The notes beneath the pieces were generated by a model. That model did not search any database and was not told the origin of the DNA. It was given only the letters and a program-made list of their open reading frames with translations. From Acidovorax sp. CF316 (GTDB lineage Bacteria; Pseudomonadota; Gammaproteobacteria; Burkholderiales; Burkholderiaceae_C), in assembly GCF_000276605.1 (NCBI RefSeq), contig NZ_AKJX01000093.1, positions 1 to 64,000 on the forward strand: a stretch of DNA of 64,000 bases. Direction: 5' to 3'. Positions 26,872 to 34,411 of the stretch are shown here, one piece after another. Both the position numbers and the translations under genes were made by a program. How positions within the stretch are numbered: position 1 is the stretch's first letter; each line of letters opens with the position of its first letter.

Positions 26872-27558
26872 ATGCTCTGCACCGCCCCGCACGCCCAGCG
26901 CTTCATCACCGCCCAGCCCTGGTTTGCCGGGCTGCCGGCCGCCACGCAGGAGCGCGTGCGCGCCGGGGTGTTCGAGGAAAGCGGCGACAAGGGCGATGTC
27001 ATGAAGCCCGCCGGCAGCGCGGTGCAGGGCTGGCATGCCGTGCTCTCGGGCCTGGTGATGCTGCAGAGCCCGGCCAGCCGCGGCCGCTCGTCGGCCTTCA
27101 TCGGCGTGCCCGACGGCGAGTGGTTCGGCGAAGGCTCGGCCATGAAGCCCGAGCCGCGCAGATACCACGTGGTGGCATTGCGCCCTACCCGGCTCATGTG
27201 CCTGCCGCTGCCCGTGTTCGCCGAACTGCGCGAGACCAGCCTGGCGTTCAACCAGTTCCTGGTGCTGCACCTGAACATGCGGCTCGGCCAGGCCATGACC
27301 ATCATCGAGGCCGGGCGCACGCAGTCCACCGAGCACCGCGTGGCGCTGTACCTGAGCCGCCTGTTCTGGCGCAGCACGCGCCGGCTCAACCTCACGCAGG
27401 ACGAGCTGGGCCAGCTCGTGGGCCTGTCGCGCCAGACGGTCAACCGCGTGCTGCGCACGCTAGAAGGCATGGGCATCGTGTCGCTGGATTTCGGCAAGGT
27501 GGCCATCGTGGACGACGATGCGCTCAGCGCATACCTCGCCGCCACCGCAGCAGCATGA
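26872..27558 (+). CDS. Crp/Fnr-family transcriptional regulator
   Basis: A 228-residue regulator. The N-terminal cyclic-nucleotide-binding-like beta-barrel (about 20-130) includes AVLSGLVMLQS and GEWFGEGSAM. A long dimerisation helix follows (FNQFLVLHLNMRLGQAMTII), and the C-terminal HTH domain (about 150-225) carries LNLTQDELGQLVGLSRQTVN and RVLRTLEGMGIVSLDFGKV. The cysteine cluster of Fnr is absent, so direct oxygen sensing through an iron-sulfur cluster is unlikely. It is divergent from the acyl-CoA ligase gene across about 215 bp and may regulate it. The ligand is unknown. Confidence 0.92.
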   Translation: MLCTAPHAQRFITAQPWFAGLPAATQERVRAGVFEESGDKGDVMKPAGSAVQGWHAVLSGLVMLQSPASRGRSSAFIGVPDGEWFGEGSAMKPEPRRYHVVALRPTRLMCLPLPVFAELRETSLAFNQFLVLHLNMRLGQAMTIIEAGRTQSTEHRVALYLSRLFWRSTRRLNLTQDELGQLVGLSRQTVNRVLRTLEGMGIVSLDFGKVAIVDDDALSAYLAATAAA

Positions 27559-27592
27559 ACGGACATGGGAAGCAGCATCAGGCCTTGTACCC

Positions 27593-29299
27593 TTACTGAA
27601 CGCTCAGGCGCGTGGCCTTCAGGTCGGCATCGAAGATGAACTTGCGCGGCCAGGGCTGCCATTCCTGGCCCAGGCCGGCATGGTTGGGGTTGCCGGTGTG
27701 CACGAAGGCACGCACGCTGTCCATCATCACGCCCGAGAGCGCCAGCCGGCCCGGCTGGTTGGCCGTGCTGTTGGCCGCCTTGGCCAGCAGCGAGGGGCCG
27801 AAGTTGCCGAACACGAAGGGCAGGTCGAAACCATGGGCCGCACCGTACACGTCGTTCCAGGGCGCCGGCTGCTGGGCCCAGTTGAACTGGTAGCTCCAGA
27901 CGTTGGACTGCTGGGTGCGCAGGGTGTTGAGCAGGCTGTCGCGGCTGGGCTCGATGAACACGCTGCCCAGGAGCTTCATGCGCGCGTTGTAGCCCGTGCC
28001 GGGTGCCGTGACCGGCAGGTAGGACGGATCGAAGATGTCCGCCGTGGTGAGCGTGGTGGCCGCGTCGGGATTGAAGGCCTGCGTCATCGCGAAGCGCTCG
28101 GCATCGCTGATCTTCATGCCCGGCTTGCCGCCCAGCAGCGCCAGGAAGGGCGCGAACAGCTTGGCTTCGTCGGCGGTGTAGCCCGAGAGCACCGGCACCT
28201 TGTGGTAGCGGCCGGCGGCCATCTCGGCGATCGGATCGGCGGGCAGCACCACGTTGTCGGGAATCGGGCCGGAGCCCGTGAGCCCCGCGCGCAGCACCGT
28301 CTGCAGCACCACGCGGCCATCCTTGCCGCGCAGGTAGCTGGCAGTCTGCGCAGGCGTCCAGCCGGCAACCACGGCCGCAGCGCCCATCGTGTCGGAAGCC
28401 AGGCCATCGGCCTGCACCAGGGCGGCGAGCAAGGCCGATGACTGGGCTGCGTACTTGGAAGCGGGGTTGAGCGTGGGGATGGAGCCGGCAGGCAGTTGCG
28501 TGGCCAGCGAGGTACCGCCACTGATCGGCAGGGCCTTGTGGAACAGGCCCGCGGCCTGGGGCGATGTGAGCAGCGCCAGCACGTTGCCGGCACCGGCCGA
28601 CTGGCCCATCAGCGTGACGTTGCCCGCATTGCCACCGAAGTTGCCGATGTTGCGCTGGATGAAGGACAGCGCCTGCACGTTGTCGAGCAGCGCGTAGTTG
28701 CCGGTGTAGGCCTGCGTGCCGGTGTGCAGCTGCGGCATCTGGAAGAAGCCCAGCACGTCGAGCCGGTAGTTGGCCGTGACCACCACGGCATTGGCCGAGC
28801 GCGCCAGCGCCGCGCCGTCGTAGACCGGGTCGGCCGTGTAGCCCGAGATGGCGCTGCCGCCATGCAGGAACAACAGCACCGGCAGGTTGTCCTGCGTGGT
28901 CGCGGGGCGCCAGATGTTCAGCGTCAGGCAGTCCTCGTTGCCCACGGGCGTACCCAGGGTCTGGCCAATGCTGTCGTCGAAGCGGTTGTTGGCCCCGGGG
29001 CCGTACAGGCGGCCCATCTGCAGGCAGGCATTGCCAAAGCGCGTGGCATCGCGCTCGCCGCTCCAGGCCACGGGCGCCACCGGGGGCTGCCAGCGCAGCT
29101 CGCCCACGGGGGGCCGGGCGAAGGGGATGCCCTTCCACGCATAGGTGCCCGTGCCGGCGCTGGCATCCACGCCGCGCACCGTGCCGTACGCGGTCTCGCG
29201 CACCTCGGGCGGGGTGCTGGAACCACCGCCGCAGCCGGCGACCGCCAGCACGGAAAGAACTGCTCCCAGGCATTGGGCACGCCAGCGCACATCGACCAT
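27593..29299 (-). CDS. Lipoprotein type-B carboxylesterase
   Basis: A 568-residue alpha/beta-hydrolase of the carboxylesterase/para-nitrobenzyl esterase family. It starts at ATG 29297-29299. The leader ends in a lipobox (LSVLAVAGC, Cys about residue 20), so the protein is probably an outer-membrane or periplasm-facing lipoprotein. Family motifs are GTYAWKGIPFARPPVGELRW, EDCLTLNIWRP, an oxyanion-hole stretch PVLLFLHGGSAISG and the nucleophile elbow MGQSAGAGNVLALL. The acidic and His residues lie further on (EAKLFAPFLALLGG; AAHGFDLPFVFGNF). It hydrolyses carboxylic esters of unknown identity. The AraC regulator upstream is divergent and may control it. Confidence 0.92.
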   Translation of the reverse strand: MVDVRWRAQCLGAVLSVLAVAGCGGGSSTPPEVRETAYGTVRGVDASAGTGTYAWKGIPFARPPVGELRWQPPVAPVAWSGERDATRFGNACLQMGRLYGPGANNRFDDSIGQTLGTPVGNEDCLTLNIWRPATTQDNLPVLLFLHGGSAISGYTADPVYDGAALARSANAVVVTANYRLDVLGFFQMPQLHTGTQAYTGNYALLDNVQALSFIQRNIGNFGGNAGNVTLMGQSAGAGNVLALLTSPQAAGLFHKALPISGGTSLATQLPAGSIPTLNPASKYAAQSSALLAALVQADGLASDTMGAAAVVAGWTPAQTASYLRGKDGRVVLQTVLRAGLTGSGPIPDNVVLPADPIAEMAAGRYHKVPVLSGYTADEAKLFAPFLALLGGKPGMKISDAERFAMTQAFNPDAATTLTTADIFDPSYLPVTAPGTGYNARMKLLGSVFIEPSRDSLLNTLRTQQSNVWSYQFNWAQQPAPWNDVYGAAHGFDLPFVFGNFGPSLLAKAANSTANQPGRLALSGVMMDSVRAFVHTGNPNHAGLGQEWQPWPRKFIFDADLKATRLSVQ

Positions 29300-29493
29300 G
29301 TCTTGTCTCCTTCGGGGTTTTCTGGAATGGGTCGGGCCTCTGGCTCGGGTACAACCGGGAACAGGGCACAACCTCGACCGTGATTGTGGAAAGCAGCTGG
29401 CCATTCGTTACTATCGCAACCTTGCCAAAACACTGACTTCAGCGCACCACCGCGCGTAAACCCTGATCCCCTTCAGCCCCTGATTTCCACCCG

Positions 29494-30513
29494 ATGAATC
29501 CCCGTACCAGTTCCGCCGCCTGGGTGCGCGGCACCACCGACATGATGGCCGCCGAGGGCCTGCCCGTGGCCGAGCTGTGCGCCGAGGCCGGCATCGACCT
29601 GGCGGCACTGCAGCAGCCGCATGCGCGCGTGGATGTGGACCGGATCAGCCAGCTGTGGGACCTGGCCGTGGCACGCTCCGGCAAGGTGGACCTGGGGCTG
29701 TGCCCGCAGCTCACCGCACGCTACGGCAACGTGGACGTGGTGGGCTATGCGCTGGCATCGGGGCCGAACCTGTTGGTGGGCTTTCAGCACCTCACGCGCC
29801 ACATGGCCGTGATCTCCGACTGCACCGCATTCGCGCTGGAGCGCGAAGCGCGCGGCTACTGGTTCTCGATCGCGCACATCGGCGGCACGCGCCCGGTGCC
29901 GCGCCAGCGGGTCGAGTACGCGCTGCTCACCCTGTTCACGCTGTGCGGGTGGCTTACGCGCCGCGAGCTCACCCCCCTGGCCGTGGAACTGAGCACACCA
30001 GCGCCATCGCCCGGCAGCGAGGCCCGCTACGAGAAGGCTTTCGGCCTGCTGCCGCGCTTCGGCCAGCCGGCCAGCCGCATCCTGCTGGCCGAGGCCGACA
30101 TGCTGGCCGACATCCCCACCCACAACCCGAGCCTGTGGGCCATGCACGAGCGGCTGGTGGAGACCGAGCTCGACCACCTGGGCCATTCGCTGGCGAGCAC
30201 GCGCGTGCGCGCCGAGGTGGCGCGCATCCTGCACAAAGGGGAGCCGCGCCGCGACGACATCGCTGCGCGCCTGAACATGACCGACCGCACCCTGCAGCGC
30301 CGGCTGCAGGCCGAATCGGCCACCTACCAGCAGTTGCTCGACGACACGCGCCGCGAACTGGCGCGCCAGTACCTGGCCGACCCGCGCCGCAACCTCACCG
30401 AGGTGGCCGACCTGCTGGGCTTTGCCGACCAGAGCAACATGTTCCGCGCCTGCAAGCGCTGGTTCGGCATGCCGCCCGGGCAGTACCGGGCGCAGCTGCA
30501 GCATGGCGCCTGA
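29494..30513 (+). CDS. AraC-family regulator with arabinose-binding-like (OruR/ArgR type) N-terminus
   Basis: A 339-residue regulator. The N-terminal domain (about 15-205) has the pattern of the 'arabinose-binding, bacterial AraC' domain: GLPVAELCAEAGIDLAALQQ, VDRISQLWDLAVARSG, and MRFFTLFTLCGWL-like helices. The C-terminal HTH_18 domain (about 235-335) shows LNMTDRTLQRRLQAESATYQ, RRELARQYLADPRRNLTEVA and FADQSNMFRACKRWFGMPPG. The spacing and domain type are those of regulators of lipid or steroid and amino-acid catabolism. It is divergent from the esterase gene over 194 bp. Confidence 0.93.
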   Translation: MNPRTSSAAWVRGTTDMMAAEGLPVAELCAEAGIDLAALQQPHARVDVDRISQLWDLAVARSGKVDLGLCPQLTARYGNVDVVGYALASGPNLLVGFQHLTRHMAVISDCTAFALEREARGYWFSIAHIGGTRPVPRQRVEYALLTLFTLCGWLTRRELTPLAVELSTPAPSPGSEARYEKAFGLLPRFGQPASRILLAEADMLADIPTHNPSLWAMHERLVETELDHLGHSLASTRVRAEVARILHKGEPRRDDIAARLNMTDRTLQRRLQAESATYQQLLDDTRRELARQYLADPRRNLTEVADLLGFADQSNMFRACKRWFGMPPGQYRAQLQHGA

Positions 30514-30542
30514 CAGCGCCCACCGGAGAGCGCTGCCAACGC

Positions 30543-31010
30543 TCAGGCGTCTTCGGGAATCAGCCCCTTGCTGTTGAACGCGATCTGGCCGTACATCAGC
30601 TCATAGACCAATTGCTTGATCTCGATCTGGTTGAACGGGTCGCCGTCCTTGAAGCTCACCTCCCACTCCCGCGTCCCCTCGTCGTTGAGCACCACGGAAT
30701 CCGGACGCAGGCGCACGGCAAAAATGGGCAGCCGGGTGCCGGTGAGAGGATTGAGCGTGAGAAACATGACCCGGCCCCACACTGACTCGGCGCCATCGCT
30801 GCAGATCAGCAGGTAGGGCGACGACTCACCGGAGGGTGTGGTGATCACCACGTCCTGTCCCACATCGGCCACGAAGAAACCCACGTCCGGCAGGCCGCTG
30901 GCCTGCTTGAGCGAGGCAAGGAACCCCGTGTACGCCTGCCGGATTTCATGGCAGTCGCGCGCCCTGCGCAAGGCCGTCTGGCTGTTGGCGGGCATTTTTT
31001 CGGTGAACAT
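30543..31010 (-). CDS. Conserved-looking hypothetical protein
   Basis: A 155-residue soluble protein with a strong ribosome-binding site (GGAGATG just before the ATG at 31008-31010). It is alpha-beta in pattern: a helix ALRRARDCHEIRQAYTGFLA, strands VGFFVADVGQDVVITTPSG and YLLICSDGAESVWGRVMFL, a strand-rich middle (FAVRLRPDSVVLND), and a final helix QIEIKQLVYELMYGQIAF. There is no signal peptide or membrane segment. I do not recognise a family; the layout vaguely recalls small secretion-chaperone-like folds. It is convergent with the AraC gene (29 bp between stops) and is separated by 125 bp from the upstream membrane-protein gene. Confidence 0.8.
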   Translation of the reverse strand: MFTEKMPANSQTALRRARDCHEIRQAYTGFLASLKQASGLPDVGFFVADVGQDVVITTPSGESSPYLLICSDGAESVWGRVMFLTLNPLTGTRLPIFAVRLRPDSVVLNDEGTREWEVSFKDGDPFNQIEIKQLVYELMYGQIAFNSKGLIPEDA

Positions 31011-31135
31011 GGGTCATCTCCAATAGGTCTGGAGACAGTGGCAGGTGCAGCCCGGAAGGTCAACACAATAACGACCATTGCGCATGGATCGCCTCACGCC
31101 ACAGCCGAGCCCCCACCAAAGCCGAACCCCGAAGC

Positions 31136-31414
31136 TCAGCCCTTGTTTCCCGGCACCATCTGGATGGTGGCCAGCCCCACCTGCCGGCGCGGCACCAGCC
31201 AGTGCACCCACAGGCCGCGCAGCCAGGCCAGGGTGAAGGCCAGCGCGAGCACCAGCACACCCCAGTGCTGGGCCTGCCAGGCAATGTAGAACGCGAATGG
31301 CTGTGCCATCAGCCCGGCCAGGCAGGCCAGGCGGCGCGCCGGCTCATGGGCGGACTGGGACAGCCATGCGGCAACAGCGCCGCACAGTGCGATGGCGATC
31401 TGGTCGAGTGTCAT
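31136..31414 (-). CDS. Small membrane protein, second gene of a LexA-box unit
   Basis: A 92-residue protein starting at ATG 31412-31414 with GGAG about 9 bases upstream. Three hydrophobic segments are visible: TLDQIAIALCGAVAAWLSQS, LAGLMAQPFAFYIAWQA and WGVLVLALAFTLAWLRGLWV. The pattern of helix, 'QPF-FY--W-A--WG' and an Arg-Gly-Leu-Trp helix end resembles small membrane proteins carried by phages and mobile elements; that is an impression only. It follows the 101-residue gene by 23 bp in the same orientation and is probably co-transcribed with it from the promoter that contains the LexA box. Confidence 0.75.
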   Translation of the reverse strand: MTLDQIAIALCGAVAAWLSQSAHEPARRLACLAGLMAQPFAFYIAWQAQHWGVLVLALAFTLAWLRGLWVHWLVPRRQVGLATIQMVPGNKG

Positions 31415-31437
31415 GCCGGCATGCTCCGCGCAGCCGC

Positions 31438-31743
31438 TCAGGCCAGACGCACTTCGAAGTAGGCGCCATCGACCTCGCCCAGGCCCTGGTAGCCAGCCTC
31501 GCGGGCGGCGTTGGCGGCCTTGGTCCACTGGCCGGCCAGCGCCAGGTCCTCGGCGCTCACGTCGCTGCCGTCGGACTCCTGCAACTGCATCACGGCGCGC
31601 AGCGCGTCGGCCACCACGTCGGCGCCACCCAGCTTGCGCTCCAGCACCCGCAGGTACCGGCCCTCGGCCGCCATGCGCTCCCTGGGGGGCAGTTCAGGAT
31701 AGTCGCGCAGGGCTACGGTACAGGTCGTTTCGATGGCTTCCAT
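31438..31743 (-). CDS. Small protein of unknown function behind a LexA box
   Basis: A 101-residue soluble protein, no signal peptide. It starts at ATG 31741-31743 with AAGGAG 7 bases upstream. It is mainly helical: RERMAAEGRYLRVLERKLGG, VVADALRAVMQLQESDG and AEDLALAGQWTKAANAAREA. The C-terminal strand ends GAYFEVRLA. I do not recognise a family. Its promoter region contains a near-ideal LexA operator (31761-31780), so it is probably induced by DNA damage. The next gene encodes a 92-residue membrane protein. A damage-inducible inhibitor or toxin-like role could be imagined from the size and pairing, but nothing in the sequence shows it. Confidence 0.8.
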   Translation of the reverse strand: MEAIETTCTVALRDYPELPPRERMAAEGRYLRVLERKLGGADVVADALRAVMQLQESDGSDVSAEDLALAGQWTKAANAAREAGYQGLGEVDGAYFEVRLA

Positions 31744-31760
31744 GCAAGGCTCCTTGTAGA

Positions 31761-31780
31761 TACTGTAAAAATATACAGTA
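31761..31780 (-). promoter_or_regulatory. LexA box (SOS operator) with overlapping promoter
   Basis: TACTGTAAAAATATACAGTA has perfect 7-bp arms (TACTGTA/TACAGTA) and the CTG-N10-CAG core; it differs little from the E. coli consensus TACTGTATATATATACAGTA. On the minus strand a promoter-like TTGAAA lies at 31781-31786 and CAGTAT at about 31759-31764, about 16 bp apart, so the box covers the spacer and -10. The ATG of the 101-residue gene follows 18 bp downstream. Confidence 0.88.
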
Positions 31781-31932
31781 TTTTCAAGAAAACCGCATGC
31801 GTCGTCGCTGTCGTGTGGCAAGCGCGCACTACCCACCCCCCGCCCGTTCAAGCAATTCTTGGCGCTGGGCGCCATCGCGCAGCAATGCGAGAGAGGGATG
31901 AAGGCGCGAAGCGCCTGCGGGGGTGCTTTACT

Positions 31933-32658
31933 TCAGGCCTCGACCATGGCCGCGCGGGCCACCTGGTTGCGCCCGGCCCGCTTGGCCTGGTACAGGGCCT
32001 CGTCGGCACTGCCATAGGCGGCATCGAAGCTGCTGCCCCGCTCCTGCCAGCTCACGCCGAAGCTGGCGGTCACGCGGCTGTGGTCCGGCAGCTGGAAATC
32101 ATGGGCCGCAATGGCCCGGCGCATGCCCTCGGCCGCATGGGCCGCCGATTCGAGCGAGAGGCCGGGAAGCAGCGCAGTGAACTCCTCCCCGCCCACGCGC
32201 CCGATCTGGGCGATGGAAGGCGCCACGCCCTTGAGGCAGTCCACCACGCCGCAGATCACCGTGTCGCCGACCGGGTGGCCGAACGAATCGTTGACGCGTT
32301 TGAAGTGGTCGATGTCCAGGACGATCAGCGCCAGGCTGTCGCTGGCCAGGTAGCGGTTGGAGCGCTCGATGATGGCCGCGCGGTTGAGCACGCCCGTGAG
32401 CGGGTCGTGCGTGGCGCGGTACTCCAGCTGGCCGGTGAGGTCCTGCAGGCGCTGGTTGAGCTGGTTCATCTCCAGCTCGGCGCGGTCGCTGCGCCGCACC
32501 ATGCGGCGCGTTTCGCGCAGCAGGCGCTCGTAGGAGGTCAGGAGTTCGCCCAGGGCGTGGCGGTGCGCGCTCGGCGGGCTGGCCGCGTCATCGAAGGCCA
32601 GGCGCGCCGCCTGCAAGGCGCGGCTTTCGGCATCGAACAGGTCAGGTGCGTCGGACAT
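31933..32658 (-). CDS. Diguanylate cyclase (SiaD-like)
   Basis: A 241-residue protein. An N-terminal helical stalk (about 20-80: LGELLTSYERLLRETRRMVR and EMNQLNQRLQDLTGQLE) precedes a GGDEF domain beginning ATHDPLTGVLNRAAII. The active-site loop reads GGEEF, with substrate-binding DIDHFKRVNDSFGHPVGD. No RxxD inhibitory site precedes GGEEF, so product inhibition through that site is unlikely. It makes cyclic di-GMP from two GTP. Its gene is 9 bp behind siaC, and the stalk is the part that SiaC engages in the Pseudomonas aeruginosa SiaC-SiaD pair, so this is the probable SiaD counterpart. Confidence 0.92.
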   Translation of the reverse strand: MSDAPDLFDAESRALQAARLAFDDAASPPSAHRHALGELLTSYERLLRETRRMVRRSDRAELEMNQLNQRLQDLTGQLEYRATHDPLTGVLNRAAIIERSNRYLASDSLALIVLDIDHFKRVNDSFGHPVGDTVICGVVDCLKGVAPSIAQIGRVGGEEFTALLPGLSLESAAHAAEGMRRAIAAHDFQLPDHSRVTASFGVSWQERGSSFDAAYGSADEALYQAKRAGRNQVARAAMVEA

Positions 32659-32667
32659 CGAAACCCG

Positions 32668-33057
32668 TCACGCCGATTTCACTGCGTGGTTGACGAACTG
32701 GATGGCCGTGAAGTCGTCCTTGAGCTCCTGGCCGAATTCGAAGATGGTGTCGTCCTCTTCGTCGTGGAACCAGTTGAGCACCACCTCGTTGCCCGCCTCG
32801 GCGGCATCGCTGAGCAGGCCGACCAGGTTGAACAGCATCTTCGTGCTGGAGCTGTTGAAGTACGCCAGGGCGATGCTGACGCTGATCTTCTTGTCGCTGC
32901 AGGCACCCAGGTAGGCCTCCAGCTGGCGCAGGATGTCGCCGTAGAACGCCGCAGCGTTCTCGGGGTACGACTCGCCACGCAGGCCGAGCGTGTTCTCGTC
33001 GAACTTGAAGTCCACTTCCGGCGAGCTGGGGGTGGGGGGAATGTAGAGGTTGTCCAT
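32668..33057 (-). CDS. siaC: SiaC-like regulatory phosphoprotein (DUF1987)
   Basis: A 129-residue single-domain protein with the DUF1987 pattern. It starts DNLYIPPTPSSPEVDFKFDE, a strand-rich N-terminus with an 'RGESYPENA' turn. SVSIALAYFNSSSTKMLFNL carries the serine/threonine cluster (residues 69-72) where the family is phosphorylated. VVLNWFHDEEDDTIFEFGQE follows. In P. aeruginosa, dephospho-SiaC binds and activates the cyclase SiaD; the kinase SiaB and phosphatase SiaA set its state. Here it lies between a PP2C phosphatase gene and the cyclase gene, consistent with the same role. No siaB gene is present. Confidence 0.92.
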   Translation of the reverse strand: MDNLYIPPTPSSPEVDFKFDENTLGLRGESYPENAAAFYGDILRQLEAYLGACSDKKISVSIALAYFNSSSTKMLFNLVGLLSDAAEAGNEVVLNWFHDEEDDTIFEFGQELKDDFTAIQFVNHAVKSA

Positions 33058-33087
33058 CCGGGATTTCAGGGTGTGGGGCCAGGGGTT

Positions 33088-34320
33088 CTAGGCCCGAAAA
33101 CAGAAGAAGGTCAGGTCGTCGCGGCGCTGGTGGCTGCCCTGCCAGGCCTGCAGCGCCTGCTGCATGGCGGCGTTCAGTTGCGCGGGGGTCTGCTCGCGCT
33201 GGGCCACGATCACCTCCTGGATGCGGCGCTTGCCGAAGGTGATGGCCTTGGGGCCGCCGACCTGGTCGATCAGGCCATCGGTGGTCACGAACACCAGGCT
33301 GCCGGGTGCCAGTGCCACGGTGCGTGTGGTCCAGGTGTAGTCGAACGCGCTGTCCACGTAGCCCACGCCCTTGCGCTCGCCGGCCACCACCTGCACGGCG
33401 TCGACACCGGGCTCCAGCACGAAGAGCGAGAGGTTGGCGCCGGCAAAGCGCAGCTCGCGCGTGGCGGGCTCGTACCAGAAGCAGGCGGCATCCATGCCGT
33501 CGTCCGACCCGGGGGTATCGTCCTGGCCGTCCATCTGGCCGAGCATCTGCTTGATGGAGCGGTTGACGCTGGACAGCAGCTGTGCCGGATCGCGCGGACC
33601 GAACTGCTCGATGGCCTTGCCCAGGGTGCTCGATGCGATCAGCGTCATGAAGGCGCCGGGCACGCCATGGCCGGTGCAGTCGGCCACGGTGGCGAACCAG
33701 CCGTCGGGCATGGCGGTGAACTGGTAGAAGTCGCCGCCCACCACGTCGCGCGGCTCCCAGACCAGGTCGGCATCGGCCTGTGCCTGCACCAGGGCATCGC
33801 GCGAAGCCCGCAGCATGGAGCGCTGGATCACGCTGGCGTACTCGATGCTGTGCATCACCTGGCGGTTGCGCGCGGCCTGCAGTTCGGCCACCACGCGCAT
33901 CAGCTGCAGGCCGTGGCCGACGCCGACGAAAGATCCGTCGCGCGCAACGATGAAGCCGTCCGACAGCGCCTTCTCGCCATATTCCACGGTCTTGAAGGTC
34001 AGCTCCTCGATGCCCATGGCGGCATCGACGATCAGCGGCGCCTTGTCCATGAAGGCGATGCAGTTCTTGCGCCCGTAGATTTCCCAGCGGTAGGGCTTGC
34101 TCATCTCGGACATGAAGATGTCGCGGTTGATCAGCCCGATGGGGCGGCCCTTCTCGACGACCGGCAGGCTGATCAGGTCCTTGTGCTCGGAGAAGATCTC
34201 CATGACCTTTTCATTGGTCTCCTCGACCGCCATCCAGGGCACCTCGACACACATGTCCCCGGCGCTGGGCTGGCGAAATCGCGGACGGCAGTCTTGCAGA
34301 TAGGCGGGGAGTTCGGACAT
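33088..34320 (-). CDS. CBS-like domain plus SpoIIE/PP2C-family protein phosphatase (SiaA-like role)
   Basis: A 410-residue protein. The N-terminal part (about 1-150) resembles a CBS pair (VPWMAVEETNEKVMEIFSEH; PVVEKGRPIGLINRDIFM; DGFIVARDGSFVGVGHGLQL). The C-terminal PP2C/SpoIIE domain (about 165-410) shows EPRDVVGGDFYQF, TVADCTGHGVPGAFMTLIAS and LVFVTTDGLIDQVGG, with the metal-binding Asp residues. The family dephosphorylates Ser/Thr. SiaC, encoded 30 bp downstream, is the obvious substrate. Unlike P. aeruginosa SiaA it has no membrane sensor, so the input is probably a soluble ligand for the CBS-like part. The ATG at 34320 is used; GTG at 34350 is an alternative, neither with a good ribosome site. 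Confidence 0.9.
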   Translation of the reverse strand: MSELPAYLQDCRPRFRQPSAGDMCVEVPWMAVEETNEKVMEIFSEHKDLISLPVVEKGRPIGLINRDIFMSEMSKPYRWEIYGRKNCIAFMDKAPLIVDAAMGIEELTFKTVEYGEKALSDGFIVARDGSFVGVGHGLQLMRVVAELQAARNRQVMHSIEYASVIQRSMLRASRDALVQAQADADLVWEPRDVVGGDFYQFTAMPDGWFATVADCTGHGVPGAFMTLIASSTLGKAIEQFGPRDPAQLLSSVNRSIKQMLGQMDGQDDTPGSDDGMDAACFWYEPATRELRFAGANLSLFVLEPGVDAVQVVAGERKGVGYVDSAFDYTWTTRTVALAPGSLVFVTTDGLIDQVGGPKAITFGKRRIQEVIVAQREQTPAQLNAAMQQALQAWQGSHQRRDDLTFFCFRA

Positions 34321-34411
34321 GAGGAGGGCCGTCGCGGCAGGAAATGTCACCAGAGCTTACAAGTCACATATTGCGGTTGCGTGACAAATGGCCCCGCCAG
34401 GGACTGCCATG

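Noticed and set aside
31136-31743. Classifying the LexA-box gene pair as a toxin-antitoxin module
   Set aside because: Neither protein matches a known toxin or antitoxin family; size and pairing alone are not evidence.
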